Assembly (NCBI GenBank): GCA_030146385.1 | Contig: JASLBX010000068.1 | Location: forward strand, 1-6,901 | Source: Jiangellaceae bacterium | GTDB lineage: Bacteria > Actinomycetota > Actinomycetes > Jiangellales > Jiangellaceae | DNA: 6,901 bases | Direction: 5' to 3' | Shown here: positions 1-6,282 of the stretch, piece by piece | Layout: each line of letters begins with the position of its first letter | How positions within the stretch are numbered: position 1 is the first letter of the stretch | The notes under the pieces: model-generated | Seen by the model: only the letters and a program-made list of their open reading frames with translations | Database searches by the model: none | Told to the model about the DNA's origin: nothing | Made by a program: the position numbers and the translations under genes

Positions 1-494
1 TCGGCACCATGCTCGTTGTCGACCAGCACCGAGTCGCCGTGGACGCCCTTGAGTTCACGGTCGACCATGACGACCGGGCATCCGGTCTCGGCGAGCAGGT
101 TCAGGTCTTCGATGTGGCTGGATGACGGGGAGATGATCAGGCCGGCGGCCTGCTCGGCCAGGGCCACGGCGATGTAGTTGGACTCCTTCTCGGCATTCTC
201 ATCGCTGTTGCAGAGAGCGACCGAGTAGCCTGCCGCCGATGCGACGTCCTCGACCCCTCGAACCAGCGAGGTGAAGAACGGGTTCTGGACGTCGGAGATG
301 ATCACAGTCCAGAGGCTGGTCTGCCGCTTCCGGAGGTTGCGGGCGACGGCGTTGCGGCGGTACCCGATTTCGGCGACGGCGTCCAGTACCCGCTCGGCCA
401 GCAAGGGGTCGACCGTCTGGCGCCCGTTCAGCACGCGTGAGACGGTGGCGGCCGAGACCTGGGCGCGCCGAGCCACGTCGTAGATGGTTGCCAA
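1..494 (-). CDS. LacI-family transcriptional regulator (3' end cut by window edge)
   Basis: Translating the minus strand from 494 gives about 164 residues of a LacI/GalR-type repressor; the rest lies left of the window. A helix-turn-helix head comes first (TIYDVARRAQVSAATVSRVL, residues 3-22). The hinge region follows, with an RRNAVARNLR segment around residues 43-52. The start of the periplasmic-binding-protein-like sugar-sensing domain comes next (IISDVQNPFFTSLVRGVE, around 62-79, then GLIISPSS around 111-118). I chose the TTG at 492-494 because a GAGGGGG ribosome site lies 8 bases upstream and the family's helix-turn-helix normally begins within a few residues of the start. No ATG fits. 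Proteins of this family bind palindromic operators as dimers and release them on binding a sugar or sugar phosphate. It is divergent from the isomerase-kinase-sulfatase operon, so it is inferred to be that operon's local repressor and probably its own. The effector is unknown. Confidence 0.93.
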   Translation of the reverse strand, partial: MATIYDVARRAQVSAATVSRVLNGRQTVDPLLAERVLDAVAEIGYRRNAVARNLRKRQTSLWTVIISDVQNPFFTSLVRGVEDVASAAGYSVALCNSDENAEKESNYIAVALAEQAAGLIISPSSSHIEDLNLLAETGCPVVMVDRELKGVHGDSVLVDNEHGA

Positions 495-554
495 GCCAGA
501 CGCCCCCTCGGTAGTGCGGCCCCCTCTAGCGAGCGGTCAGTCCGTTAAGGGCCG

Positions 555-583
555 TTGACAGCGCTCGCTGGCTATCTTAGCGT
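555..583 (+). promoter_or_regulatory. Promoter of the isomerase-kinase-sulfatase operon
   Basis: A perfect TTGACA -35 hexamer (555-560) is separated by exactly 17 bases from TAGCGT (578-583), which fits the actinobacterial TANNNT -10 pattern. The predicted start of transcription is near 590, giving a leader of about 30 bases before the ATG at 621. The -35 is overlapped by the palindrome at 559-570 and the start point by the palindrome at 587-600. That is the layout expected of a repressed sugar operon. Confidence 0.65.
559..570. promoter_or_regulatory. Candidate LacI-type operator overlapping the -35
   Basis: CAGCGCTCGCTG is a perfect 12-bp palindrome with two central bases (CAGCG-CT-CGCTG). 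One more outer pair (G557/C572) matches after a mismatch. The left half reads TGACAGCGCT, similar to half-sites commonly reported for LacI-family repressors. It overlaps the last two bases of the plus-strand -35 and the expected transcription start of the divergent regulator, so binding could repress both. Operator function is inferred. Confidence 0.45.
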
Positions 584-602
584 GCGAGTAATCGATTTCT
601 AG
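574..602 (-). promoter_or_regulatory. Possible promoter of the LacI-family gene
   Basis: Read on the minus strand, TAAGAT (plus positions 574-579) is a good -10 match. The -35 position about 17 bases upstream (597-602, CTAGAA) is a poor match, so this would be a weak promoter or one that needs an activator. Transcription would begin near 567, giving a leader of about 70 bases. The -10 overlaps the -10 of the plus-strand promoter (578-583), so the two polymerases would compete for the same DNA. This call rests on the hexamer match only. Confidence 0.35.
587..600. promoter_or_regulatory. Candidate LacI-type operator at the transcription start
   Basis: AGTAATCGATTTCT is a 14-bp palindrome in which six of seven pairs match (only T589/T598 fails). 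It contains a perfect AATCGATT core with the central CG typical of LacI-family operators. It lies just downstream of the -10 at 578-583, over the predicted start point, where a bound repressor would block initiation. Its centre is 29 bp from the centre of the palindrome at 559-570. It also stands out as an AT-rich patch in very GC-rich DNA. Confidence 0.5.
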
Positions 603-620
603 CCGCGAGAGGGGTTGCCC

Positions 621-2045
621 ATGGCACGCATCGGCCTGCTGACCATCTCCGACGGCAGGGACTTCGTCCACCGAGACATCGCGGATTGGGCGCGCTCGTC
701 GGAGGACGCGATCACCCGTGCCCTCGAGGCTGCCGGGCACGAGGTGGTCCGCGCCGCTGAGCTGGTGTGGACCAACGAGCTGGCCACCAGCCAGGCCCGC
801 CAGGTCGCCGAAGCCCGGCCGGATCTGACGATCTTCAACTATTCGGTGTGGGCGTTTCCGCATTTCTCGATGCTCGCCGCCGACGCCACCGAGGGGCCGC
901 TCGTCCTGCTGTCCAACATAGATCCGGTGCAGCCGGGGATGGTGGGCATGCTCGCAGCCGGCGGGGCACTGGACCAGATCGGCCGCGTGCACGGCCGGGT
1001 GTGGGGTGATGTCGGCGAGCCCGCCACGCTGGAGCGGCTGCTCGTCCACGTTCGGGCGGCGCAGGCCGTGGGCGGCCTACGCGGCAGCACGTTCGGCCGG
1101 TTCGGCGGCCGGCCGATGGGCATGTACACCGCGGTGGCCAACACTGAGCAGTGGATGTCCACGTTCGGGGTCGACGTCGAGGAGATCGACCAGTGGGAGA
1201 TCGTCCGCCGCTCCGAGCTGGTCCCGGAATCCCGGGCCAAGGCGGGCCGAGAGTGGCTGGAGAAGAACGCGAACGTCCACTACGACGGCGGCCAGCTCAC
1301 GCCCGAACTGCTGGAACGGCAGATCCGCTCGTACCACGCGGTGCGCGAGCTGATCGACGAGTGGAACCTCGACTTCTCCGGCATCAAGGGCCAGCCCGAG
1401 CTGACCATGCACTTCGCGACGATGGACGTCACCGAGGCGTTTCTGAACGACCCGTACGACTGGGAGGGCCCGAAGCCCACGCACGTCTGCGCCACCGAGT
1501 CGGACATGGACGCCGCGCTGACCATGCAGATCCTCAAGCTGATCTCCGGCGACCCTGTGCTGTTCGCGGACGTGCGCCATTACCACGCCGACCGTGACAT
1601 CTGGGACCTGTGCAACTCGGGCCAGCACGCCACCTGGTACGCGGCACGCAGCGAGGACCCGGCCGAGAACCTGCGCCGCGTCCACCTCTATCCGGAGGTC
1701 TTCTTCTTCCCCGCCGGAGGCGCGTCCGTGCATCACATCGCCGCGCCGGCGGACGTCACGCTGGCCCGGCTGACTAGGCATTCCGGCTTCTACCGGATGC
1801 AGGTGGTCCGCGGCGCCTTCGAGGAGTACGGCGACGAGGTCAACGAGCAACTGGCCCGGCAGTCGACGTTCGAGTGGCCGCACGCCTTCACCCGGATGCA
1901 GGTGCCTGCCGACGAGTTCCTGTCCGAGTTCGGCGCGAACCACATCCACGCGGTGCCCGGTGACTACGTGGCCGAGCTGGAACAGGTCTGCCGGCTCTTG
2001 GAAATCGACTACTACTTGCTCGGAGCAGGAGCAGCGGACAGCTGA
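621..2045 (+). CDS. L-fucose/L-arabinose isomerase-superfamily sugar isomerase
   Basis: This 474-residue protein looks like a cytoplasmic member of the L-fucose/L-arabinose isomerase superfamily, which interconverts aldoses and ketoses using a divalent metal. The region around residues 275-320 carries the family signature: GQPELTMHFATMDVTEAFL, then ATESDMDAALTMQILKLISG, then VLFADVRHYHADRD. Glu293 and Asp317 are 24 residues apart, the same spacing as metal ligands Glu337 and Asp361 of E. coli FucI. NHIHAVPGDY (440-449) near the C-terminus offers His441 or His443 as the third ligand. The protein is clearly shorter than E. coli FucI (591), so FucI itself should not be assumed. I chose the ATG at 621 because GAGAGGGG (607-614) sits 6 bases upstream; an in-frame TTG at 615 would overlap the ribosome site's spacer. 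It is the first gene of the operon and overlaps the kinase start. The substrate is unknown; L-fucose, D-arabinose or a related sugar is plausible. Confidence 0.85.
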   Translation: MARIGLLTISDGRDFVHRDIADWARSSEDAITRALEAAGHEVVRAAELVWTNELATSQARQVAEARPDLTIFNYSVWAFPHFSMLAADATEGPLVLLSNIDPVQPGMVGMLAAGGALDQIGRVHGRVWGDVGEPATLERLLVHVRAAQAVGGLRGSTFGRFGGRPMGMYTAVANTEQWMSTFGVDVEEIDQWEIVRRSELVPESRAKAGREWLEKNANVHYDGGQLTPELLERQIRSYHAVRELIDEWNLDFSGIKGQPELTMHFATMDVTEAFLNDPYDWEGPKPTHVCATESDMDAALTMQILKLISGDPVLFADVRHYHADRDIWDLCNSGQHATWYAARSEDPAENLRRVHLYPEVFFFPAGGASVHHIAAPADVTLARLTRHSGFYRMQVVRGAFEEYGDEVNEQLARQSTFEWPHAFTRMQVPADEFLSEFGANHIHAVPGDYVAELEQVCRLLEIDYYLLGAGAADS

Positions 2046-3535
2046 TGACCGACCTCGTTCTCGGCGTCGACGTCGGCACGGCCAGCACCAAGGGCGTGCT
2101 GGTGGATGCTGACGGGGCGGTAGCGGCCAGCGCGGTCCGCTCGCACGACCTTTCGCTCCCGCGTCCCGGATGGGCGGAGCACGACGCCGAGACCATCTGG
2201 TGGTCGGAGTTCGCCGCCGTGACACGCGAACTCACGGGGGGCGGGCACGGCCGCGTCGTCGGCGTGGGCGTGAGCGGCATCGGCCCGTGCCTGCTGCCGA
2301 CGGACGCGGCCGGCCGGCCGTTGCGGCCCGCCATTCTCTATGGCATCGACACCCGGGCCGCCGCCGAGATCGCCGCGCAGCAGGAGCGGTACGGCGCGGA
2401 CAAGATCCTGGCCCGGTGCGGCTCGCCGCTGACCTCCCAGGCCGTCGGCCCCAAGGTCGAGTGGCTGCGCCGGAACGAACCCGAGGTCTGGTCTCGGACC
2501 CGCCGCCTGTTCATGGCCAGTTCGTTCCTGGTGCACCGGCTGACCGGGGCGTACATCCTGGACCATCACTCGGCCAGCCAGGCCGTGCCCATGTACGAGC
2601 TGGACGGCAACAGGTGGACGGACGACTGGTCGGCCGACATCGCGCCCGGGCTGGACCTGCCTGAGCTGGCCTGGCCCGGCGACGTCGTCGGCCAGGTGAC
2701 GGCCACAGCGGCCGAGGCGACGGGGTTGCCGGCCGGCACACCGGTCGTCGCCGGCACCGTCGACGCGTGGGCCGAGGCGTTCAGCGTGGGCGTGAGCCAG
2801 CCCGGCGAACTGATGCTCATGTACGGCAGCACCATGTTCCTCGTCCAGGTCGTGGAGCGGCCACTGCGCAGCCCGTCACTGTGGGGGACCGCGGGCGTCA
2901 TGCACGGCACCTACTCGCTGGCAGGCGGCATGGCGACGTCCGGGTCGCTGACCGACTGGCTCCGCCAGCTCACCGGCAACGCCGACTTCGCCACCCTGAC
3001 CGCCGAGGCGGCCGGGACTCCGGCGGGCGCCGACGGCCTGGTCATGCTGCCCTACTTCGCCGGGGAGCGGACGCCACTGTTCGACGTCGACGCTCGCGGT
3101 CTGATCCTCGGCCTGACGCTCCGGCACGGCCGCGCTCACCTCTACCGTGCAGCGCTCGAGGCCACCGCGTTCGGCGTCCGGCACAACCTGGAAGCCATGG
3201 CGGCGGCCGGTGCCGAACCGACCCGGCTGGTCGCCGTCGGCGGCGGGACTCAGGGCGGGCTGTGGACTCAGATCGTCTCGGACGTGCTGTTGCGACCGCA
3301 GGACGTTCCCGCGCAGACCATCGGCGCGAGCCTGGGCGACGCGATGCTGGCCGCCCTCGCGACCGAGCCCGCCCCGCCGGTAGACCGGTGGAACCCGGTT
3401 GCCACCGTCGTCGAGCCGGAGCCGGCCCGCAAGGACGTCTACGACCGGCTCTACGAGACGTACCGGTCGCTCTATCCCGCGACGCGGGACGCCGCGCACA
3501 CGCTCGCGCGGATCCAGGAGGGAGGCGCCGGCTAA
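2045..3535 (+). CDS. FGGY-family carbohydrate kinase
   Basis: A full-length (496 aa) sugar kinase of the FGGY family, which transfers phosphate from ATP to a ketose or polyol in the cytoplasm. The N-terminal phosphate loop is LVLGVDVGTASTKGVLVD (residues 4-21). The sugar-domain segment GVSGIGPCLLPTDAAGRPL follows near 75-93. The expected catalytic base is Asp240 in AGTVDAW. YGSTMFLV precedes the second domain, and the C-terminal FGGY nucleotide-binding signature is VGGGTQGGLWTQIVSDVL (398-415). The motifs look closest to xylulokinase-like members, but family motifs do not fix the substrate; L-fuculokinase or another ketose kinase fits the isomerase next door. Its ATG shares an A with the isomerase stop (TGATG at 2043-2047), which suggests translational coupling; AGGAG lies at 2027-2031. 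Family is certain, substrate is not. Confidence 0.92.
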   Translation: MTDLVLGVDVGTASTKGVLVDADGAVAASAVRSHDLSLPRPGWAEHDAETIWWSEFAAVTRELTGGGHGRVVGVGVSGIGPCLLPTDAAGRPLRPAILYGIDTRAAAEIAAQQERYGADKILARCGSPLTSQAVGPKVEWLRRNEPEVWSRTRRLFMASSFLVHRLTGAYILDHHSASQAVPMYELDGNRWTDDWSADIAPGLDLPELAWPGDVVGQVTATAAEATGLPAGTPVVAGTVDAWAEAFSVGVSQPGELMLMYGSTMFLVQVVERPLRSPSLWGTAGVMHGTYSLAGGMATSGSLTDWLRQLTGNADFATLTAEAAGTPAGADGLVMLPYFAGERTPLFDVDARGLILGLTLRHGRAHLYRAALEATAFGVRHNLEAMAAAGAEPTRLVAVGGGTQGGLWTQIVSDVLLRPQDVPAQTIGASLGDAMLAALATEPAPPVDRWNPVATVVEPEPARKDVYDRLYETYRSLYPATRDAAHTLARIQEGGAG

Positions 3536-3539
3536 CGCC

Positions 3540-4997
3540 ATGCGAGTCATCTACCTCGACATCGACACCCTGCGCCCCGACCACTTGGGTTGCTACGGCT
3601 ACCAGCGTGACACCAGCCCCACCATCGACCGGATCGCGGAGGGCGGAGTCCGCTTCACCCAGGCGTACTGCGGCAGCTCACCGTGCGTCCCGTCCCGTGC
3701 GAGCCTGATCAGCGGCCGGTTCGGCGTCCACCACGGCGCGCTCACGCACTGGGGCACGGGATCTGAGTTCCGGTTCCCCGGCGAGGGCCACCACTACCGC
3801 GAGGACATGCCGCTGCTGACCCGGCACCTGCGTCAGCACGGCTACCGGACGGTGAGCTTCTCGTCGTTCGCCGACCGGCACCAGGCGTTCTGGTTCTGCG
3901 GGGGATGGGCCGAGATGCATAACCCCACGCTCAAGCAGGGCGAGGAGGACGCCAGCGAGATCAACGCCGAGCTGATCCCGTGGCTGCGCGAGCACGGCGC
4001 CGAGGACGACTACTTCCTCCATGTGCACTACTGGGACCCGCACCGCAACTACACGCTCGAGCAGCGCTGGATCGACCTGGTGGCCAACGATCCGCCGCCG
4101 GACTGGCCGGACGCCGACGCGATCGCCGAGCACCAGGCGACCTACGGTCCCTTCACAGCCAGCGAGCTGTTCCCGTTCCAGGCGGACGGCCGGAGCCCCG
4201 TGCCGACCATGCCGGACCAGGTCGCCGACCGAGATGACTACGTCCGCATGGTCAACGGGTACGACGGCGAGATCCGATTCGCCGACGAGCACGTCCGGCA
4301 GTTACTCGACGTGCTGGACGAGCTGGGCGTCCGCGACGAGACCGCGCTGATCGTCAGCTCCGACCACGGCGAGGCGATGGGCGAACACGGCGTCTACGGT
4401 GACCACGTCTGCGCCGACGAGGTCGTCCACAACATCCCGCTGATCATCCGCTGGCCGGGCCTGAGTTCAGGAGTGGCCCAGGACGGGCTGCTCTACAACG
4501 TCGACCTGCCGCCGACTCTGTGCGATCTGCTGGATATTCCGGTGCCACCCGGATGGGACGGCCAGTCGTTCGCGCCCGCCATTCGCGGCGCGCCCTGGGA
4601 GGGACGTCCCTACCTGGTGTGGGAGCACGGCGTGTACAGCTGCCAGCGCGCGGTACGCACGCCAGACTGGCTGTACGTCCGTACGTACCATCCGGGGCTC
4701 TTCCCGTTCGACAACGTCGCGCTGCACCGGATGCCCGACGACCGGCACCAGACGTCGAACATCGCCGCTTCGCACGAGGATGTGGTGGATCGGCTCGAGG
4801 ACGTGCTCCAGGACTGGCTGCGCGACCAGTTGCCGTCCGGCGACGATCCGATGGACGCGATCATCCGCGAGGGACCGTGGCGGTACGTCCAGCCTGACCG
4901 GTGGATAGCCCGGCTCCGCGCTCGCGGACGCGACGCCGACGCGGATAAGATTGCCGAGCGGCTGGCAGCATCGTCGGCGACCCGCCGGACGGCGTGA
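3540..4997 (+). CDS. Formylglycine-dependent (type I) sulfatase, cytoplasmic
   Basis: A 485-residue sulfatase of the alkaline phosphatase superfamily. The N-terminus YLDIDTLRPDHLGCYGYQRD (5-24) supplies metal-ligand aspartates. CVPSRASLISGR (49-60) is the strict C-x-P-S-R motif, whose Cys49 is converted to formylglycine. YWDPHRNY (164-171) is the usual DPH element. SSDHGEAMGEHG (273-284) gives the Asp275-His276 metal pair. VVHNIPLIIRWPG (295-307) and a C-terminal HQTSNIAASHEDVVDRL segment, resembling the usual 'x-x-NLA' tail, complete the family pattern. No signal peptide or membrane segment precedes the catalytic domain, so it should act in the cytoplasm on an imported sulfate ester. The ATG at 3540 was chosen because the next residues are the family's conserved first strand; upstream in-frame sequence lies within the kinase gene and looks non-coding. 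GGAGGGAGG (3517-3525) is the likely ribosome site, with a long 14-base spacing. Substrate unknown; a phosphonate or phosphate ester is less likely. Confidence 0.9.
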   Translation: MRVIYLDIDTLRPDHLGCYGYQRDTSPTIDRIAEGGVRFTQAYCGSSPCVPSRASLISGRFGVHHGALTHWGTGSEFRFPGEGHHYREDMPLLTRHLRQHGYRTVSFSSFADRHQAFWFCGGWAEMHNPTLKQGEEDASEINAELIPWLREHGAEDDYFLHVHYWDPHRNYTLEQRWIDLVANDPPPDWPDADAIAEHQATYGPFTASELFPFQADGRSPVPTMPDQVADRDDYVRMVNGYDGEIRFADEHVRQLLDVLDELGVRDETALIVSSDHGEAMGEHGVYGDHVCADEVVHNIPLIIRWPGLSSGVAQDGLLYNVDLPPTLCDLLDIPVPPGWDGQSFAPAIRGAPWEGRPYLVWEHGVYSCQRAVRTPDWLYVRTYHPGLFPFDNVALHRMPDDRHQTSNIAASHEDVVDRLEDVLQDWLRDQLPSGDDPMDAIIREGPWRYVQPDRWIARLRARGRDADADKIAERLAASSATRRTA

Positions 4998-5002
4998 CGC
5001 AC

Positions 5003-5008
5003 TAGCCT
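5003..5008 (+). promoter_or_regulatory. Possible -10 element of a leaderless dGTPase transcript
   Basis: TAGCCT matches the actinobacterial TANNNT pattern and ends 6 bases before the GTG at 5015 (9 before the ATG at 5018). That is the placement seen for leaderless actinobacterial mRNAs. No Shine-Dalgarno sequence is visible before either start codon, which fits. No convincing -35 is present around 4979-4985, so confidence is modest. Confidence 0.35.
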
Positions 5009-5017
5009 CGGTCGGTG

Positions 5018-6250
5018 ATGACCGGATATGACGAAACTGCCTACGAGCGGTGGGCTCCGGAGCCGCCCAAGCGGTCGGGGCGCACGCCGTTCGAGCGTGA
5101 CCGGGCGCGCATCGTCCACTCGGCATCGCTGCGCCGGCTCGCCGCCAAGACGCAGGTCGTCGCGCCCGGGACGGACGATTTCGTCCGCAACCGGCTCACC
5201 CACACGCTAGAGGTGGCACAGGTCGGCCGCGAGCTGGGGCGCAAGCTCGGCTGCGATCCCGACGTGGTCGACACCGCGTGTCTCGCCCACGACCTTGGCC
5301 ACCCGCCGTTCGGTCACAACGGTGAGGCGGCGCTGAACGAGGTAGCCGCTGGCATCGGCGGGTTCGAGGGCAACGCGCAGACGTTGCGGCTGCTCACCCG
5401 GCTGGAAGCCAAGGCGGCGTTCCTGGACGGACGGTCGGCCGGCCTGAATCTGACCCGGGCGAGCCTCGACGCGGCGATCAAGTATCCGTGGCCTCGCGCC
5501 GAGGGAATCACGAAGTTCGGTGCGTACGCCGAGGACGCCGAGGTCTTCGAGTGGCTGCGCCAGGGCGCCCCGGACCGGCGGCCATGCCTGGAAGCCCAGG
5601 TGATGGACTTCGCCGACGACGTGGCCTACTGCGTTCATGATGTCGAGGACGCGGTCGTCGCGCTGCGGCTGGACCCGGGCGCGCCTCTCGGCGATCCGAT
5701 TGCGCGAAAGGCGATCGCCGGGCTCACCCGCGACTGGTACGCCCCCGATGCCGAGCCGGAAGAATTGCTGGCGGGCCTGGACCGCCTGCGGGCCACCGGC
5801 TACTGGGTGAGCGCGTACGACGGCACCCGCCGGACGCTCGCCGCGCTCAAGGACATGACCAGCCAGCTGATCGGCCGGTTCTGTGACGCGGCCGAGCGGG
5901 CGACGCACGCGGCGTACGGATCGGGCCCACTGACCCGGCACAATGCCGACTTGGTCGTCCCTCGGGAGACGCGGATCGAGATCGCAATCCTGAAGGGGCT
6001 GGCCGCGGTGTATGTGATGACGGCGCGAGATCGCGAGCCGGTGTACGTCCAGCAACGGGAGCTGCTGTACGAGCTCGTCGACGCCCTGCGCGAGCGTTCG
6101 CCGGAAGAGCTGGAGCCGGCGTTCCGGGCCGATTGGAAGGCTGCTGCGTATGACGACGCTCGGCTGCGGGTCTTGGTCGATCAAGTCGCGTCGCTGACTG
6201 ATGCGTCCGCTCAGGAGTGGCACGCCCGGCTGACCGGCAAGGCGCATTGA
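5018..6250 (+). CDS. dgt: dGTPase-like deoxyribonucleoside triphosphate triphosphohydrolase (HD domain)
   Basis: A 410-residue dNTP triphosphohydrolase of the HD superfamily, which cleaves a dNTP to deoxynucleoside plus tripolyphosphate and helps set dNTP pools in the cytoplasm. Visible motifs follow the family order. ERDRARIVHSASLRRLAAKTQV (26-47) comes first. NRLTHTLEV holds metal ligand His62. LAHDLGHPPFGHNGE holds His91-Asp92 and the following HPPFGH signature (95-100). NAQTLRLLTRLE spans 119-130 and GLNLTRASLDAAIKYPW spans 142-158. MDFADDVAYCVHDVED (196-211) contains the fourth HD aspartate. Length matches the actinobacterial type-2 dGTPase-like proteins, whose true dNTP preference varies. 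The start could be the ATG at 5018 or the adjacent GTG at 5015; neither has a clear ribosome site. Only 20 bases separate it from the sulfatase stop, but its role is housekeeping and it is probably not functionally part of the sugar operon. Confidence 0.95.
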   Translation: MTGYDETAYERWAPEPPKRSGRTPFERDRARIVHSASLRRLAAKTQVVAPGTDDFVRNRLTHTLEVAQVGRELGRKLGCDPDVVDTACLAHDLGHPPFGHNGEAALNEVAAGIGGFEGNAQTLRLLTRLEAKAAFLDGRSAGLNLTRASLDAAIKYPWPRAEGITKFGAYAEDAEVFEWLRQGAPDRRPCLEAQVMDFADDVAYCVHDVEDAVVALRLDPGAPLGDPIARKAIAGLTRDWYAPDAEPEELLAGLDRLRATGYWVSAYDGTRRTLAALKDMTSQLIGRFCDAAERATHAAYGSGPLTRHNADLVVPRETRIEIAILKGLAAVYVMTARDREPVYVQQRELLYELVDALRERSPEELEPAFRADWKAAAYDDARLRVLVDQVASLTDASAQEWHARLTGKAH

Positions 6251-6275
6251 CAGGAACGCCCTGGCGCGTAAGGGT
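6247..6275 (+). promoter_or_regulatory. Possible promoter of the flavoprotein reductase
   Basis: A perfect TTGACA (6247-6252) overlaps the dGTPase stop codon. Sixteen bases later TAAGGG (6269-6274) could serve as a weak -10, which would put transcription near 6281, almost at the ATG. AAGGGT with 17-bp spacing is an alternative. The AGGG at 6271-6274 could equally be the ribosome site (8 bases before the ATG), so the two interpretations compete. Confidence 0.3.
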
Positions 6276-6282
6276 CAGCGGC

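Noticed and set aside
271..483. Small plus-strand open frame inside the regulator region
   Set aside because: It is antisense to the LacI-family coding sequence, which has an intact helix-turn-helix and sensing-domain motifs, and it lacks any motif of its own.
528..569. Inverted AGCGAGCG repeat as a transcription terminator
   Set aside because: The loop would be 26 bases, there is no T-run, and it lies between two divergent genes where no transcript ends.
615..620. TTG start two codons upstream of the isomerase ATG
   Set aside because: It would begin immediately after the ribosome site (607-614) with no spacer; the ATG at 621 has a proper 6-base spacing.
1077..2225. Long minus-strand open frame (382 codons) opposite the isomerase gene
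   Set aside because: It is Arg/Val/Gly-rich without recognisable motifs and lies antisense to a gene with clear family signatures; long antisense frames are expected at this GC content.
3399..3539. N-terminal extension of the sulfatase from an upstream in-frame ATG
   Set aside because: The extra 47 residues are Ser/Arg/Thr/Pro-rich, lie wholly inside the kinase coding region, have no family match and do not resemble a signal peptide. The ATG at 3540 starts on the conserved first strand.
2767..3708. Plus-strand open frame bridging the kinase and sulfatase genes in another frame
   Set aside because: It is Arg/Gly/Pro-rich frame-shadow sequence overlapping two genes with intact motifs.
5207..6247. 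Long minus-strand open frame (346 codons) opposite the dGTPase gene
   Set aside because: It has no domain motif and low-complexity composition, and it is antisense to a well-supported HD-domain gene.
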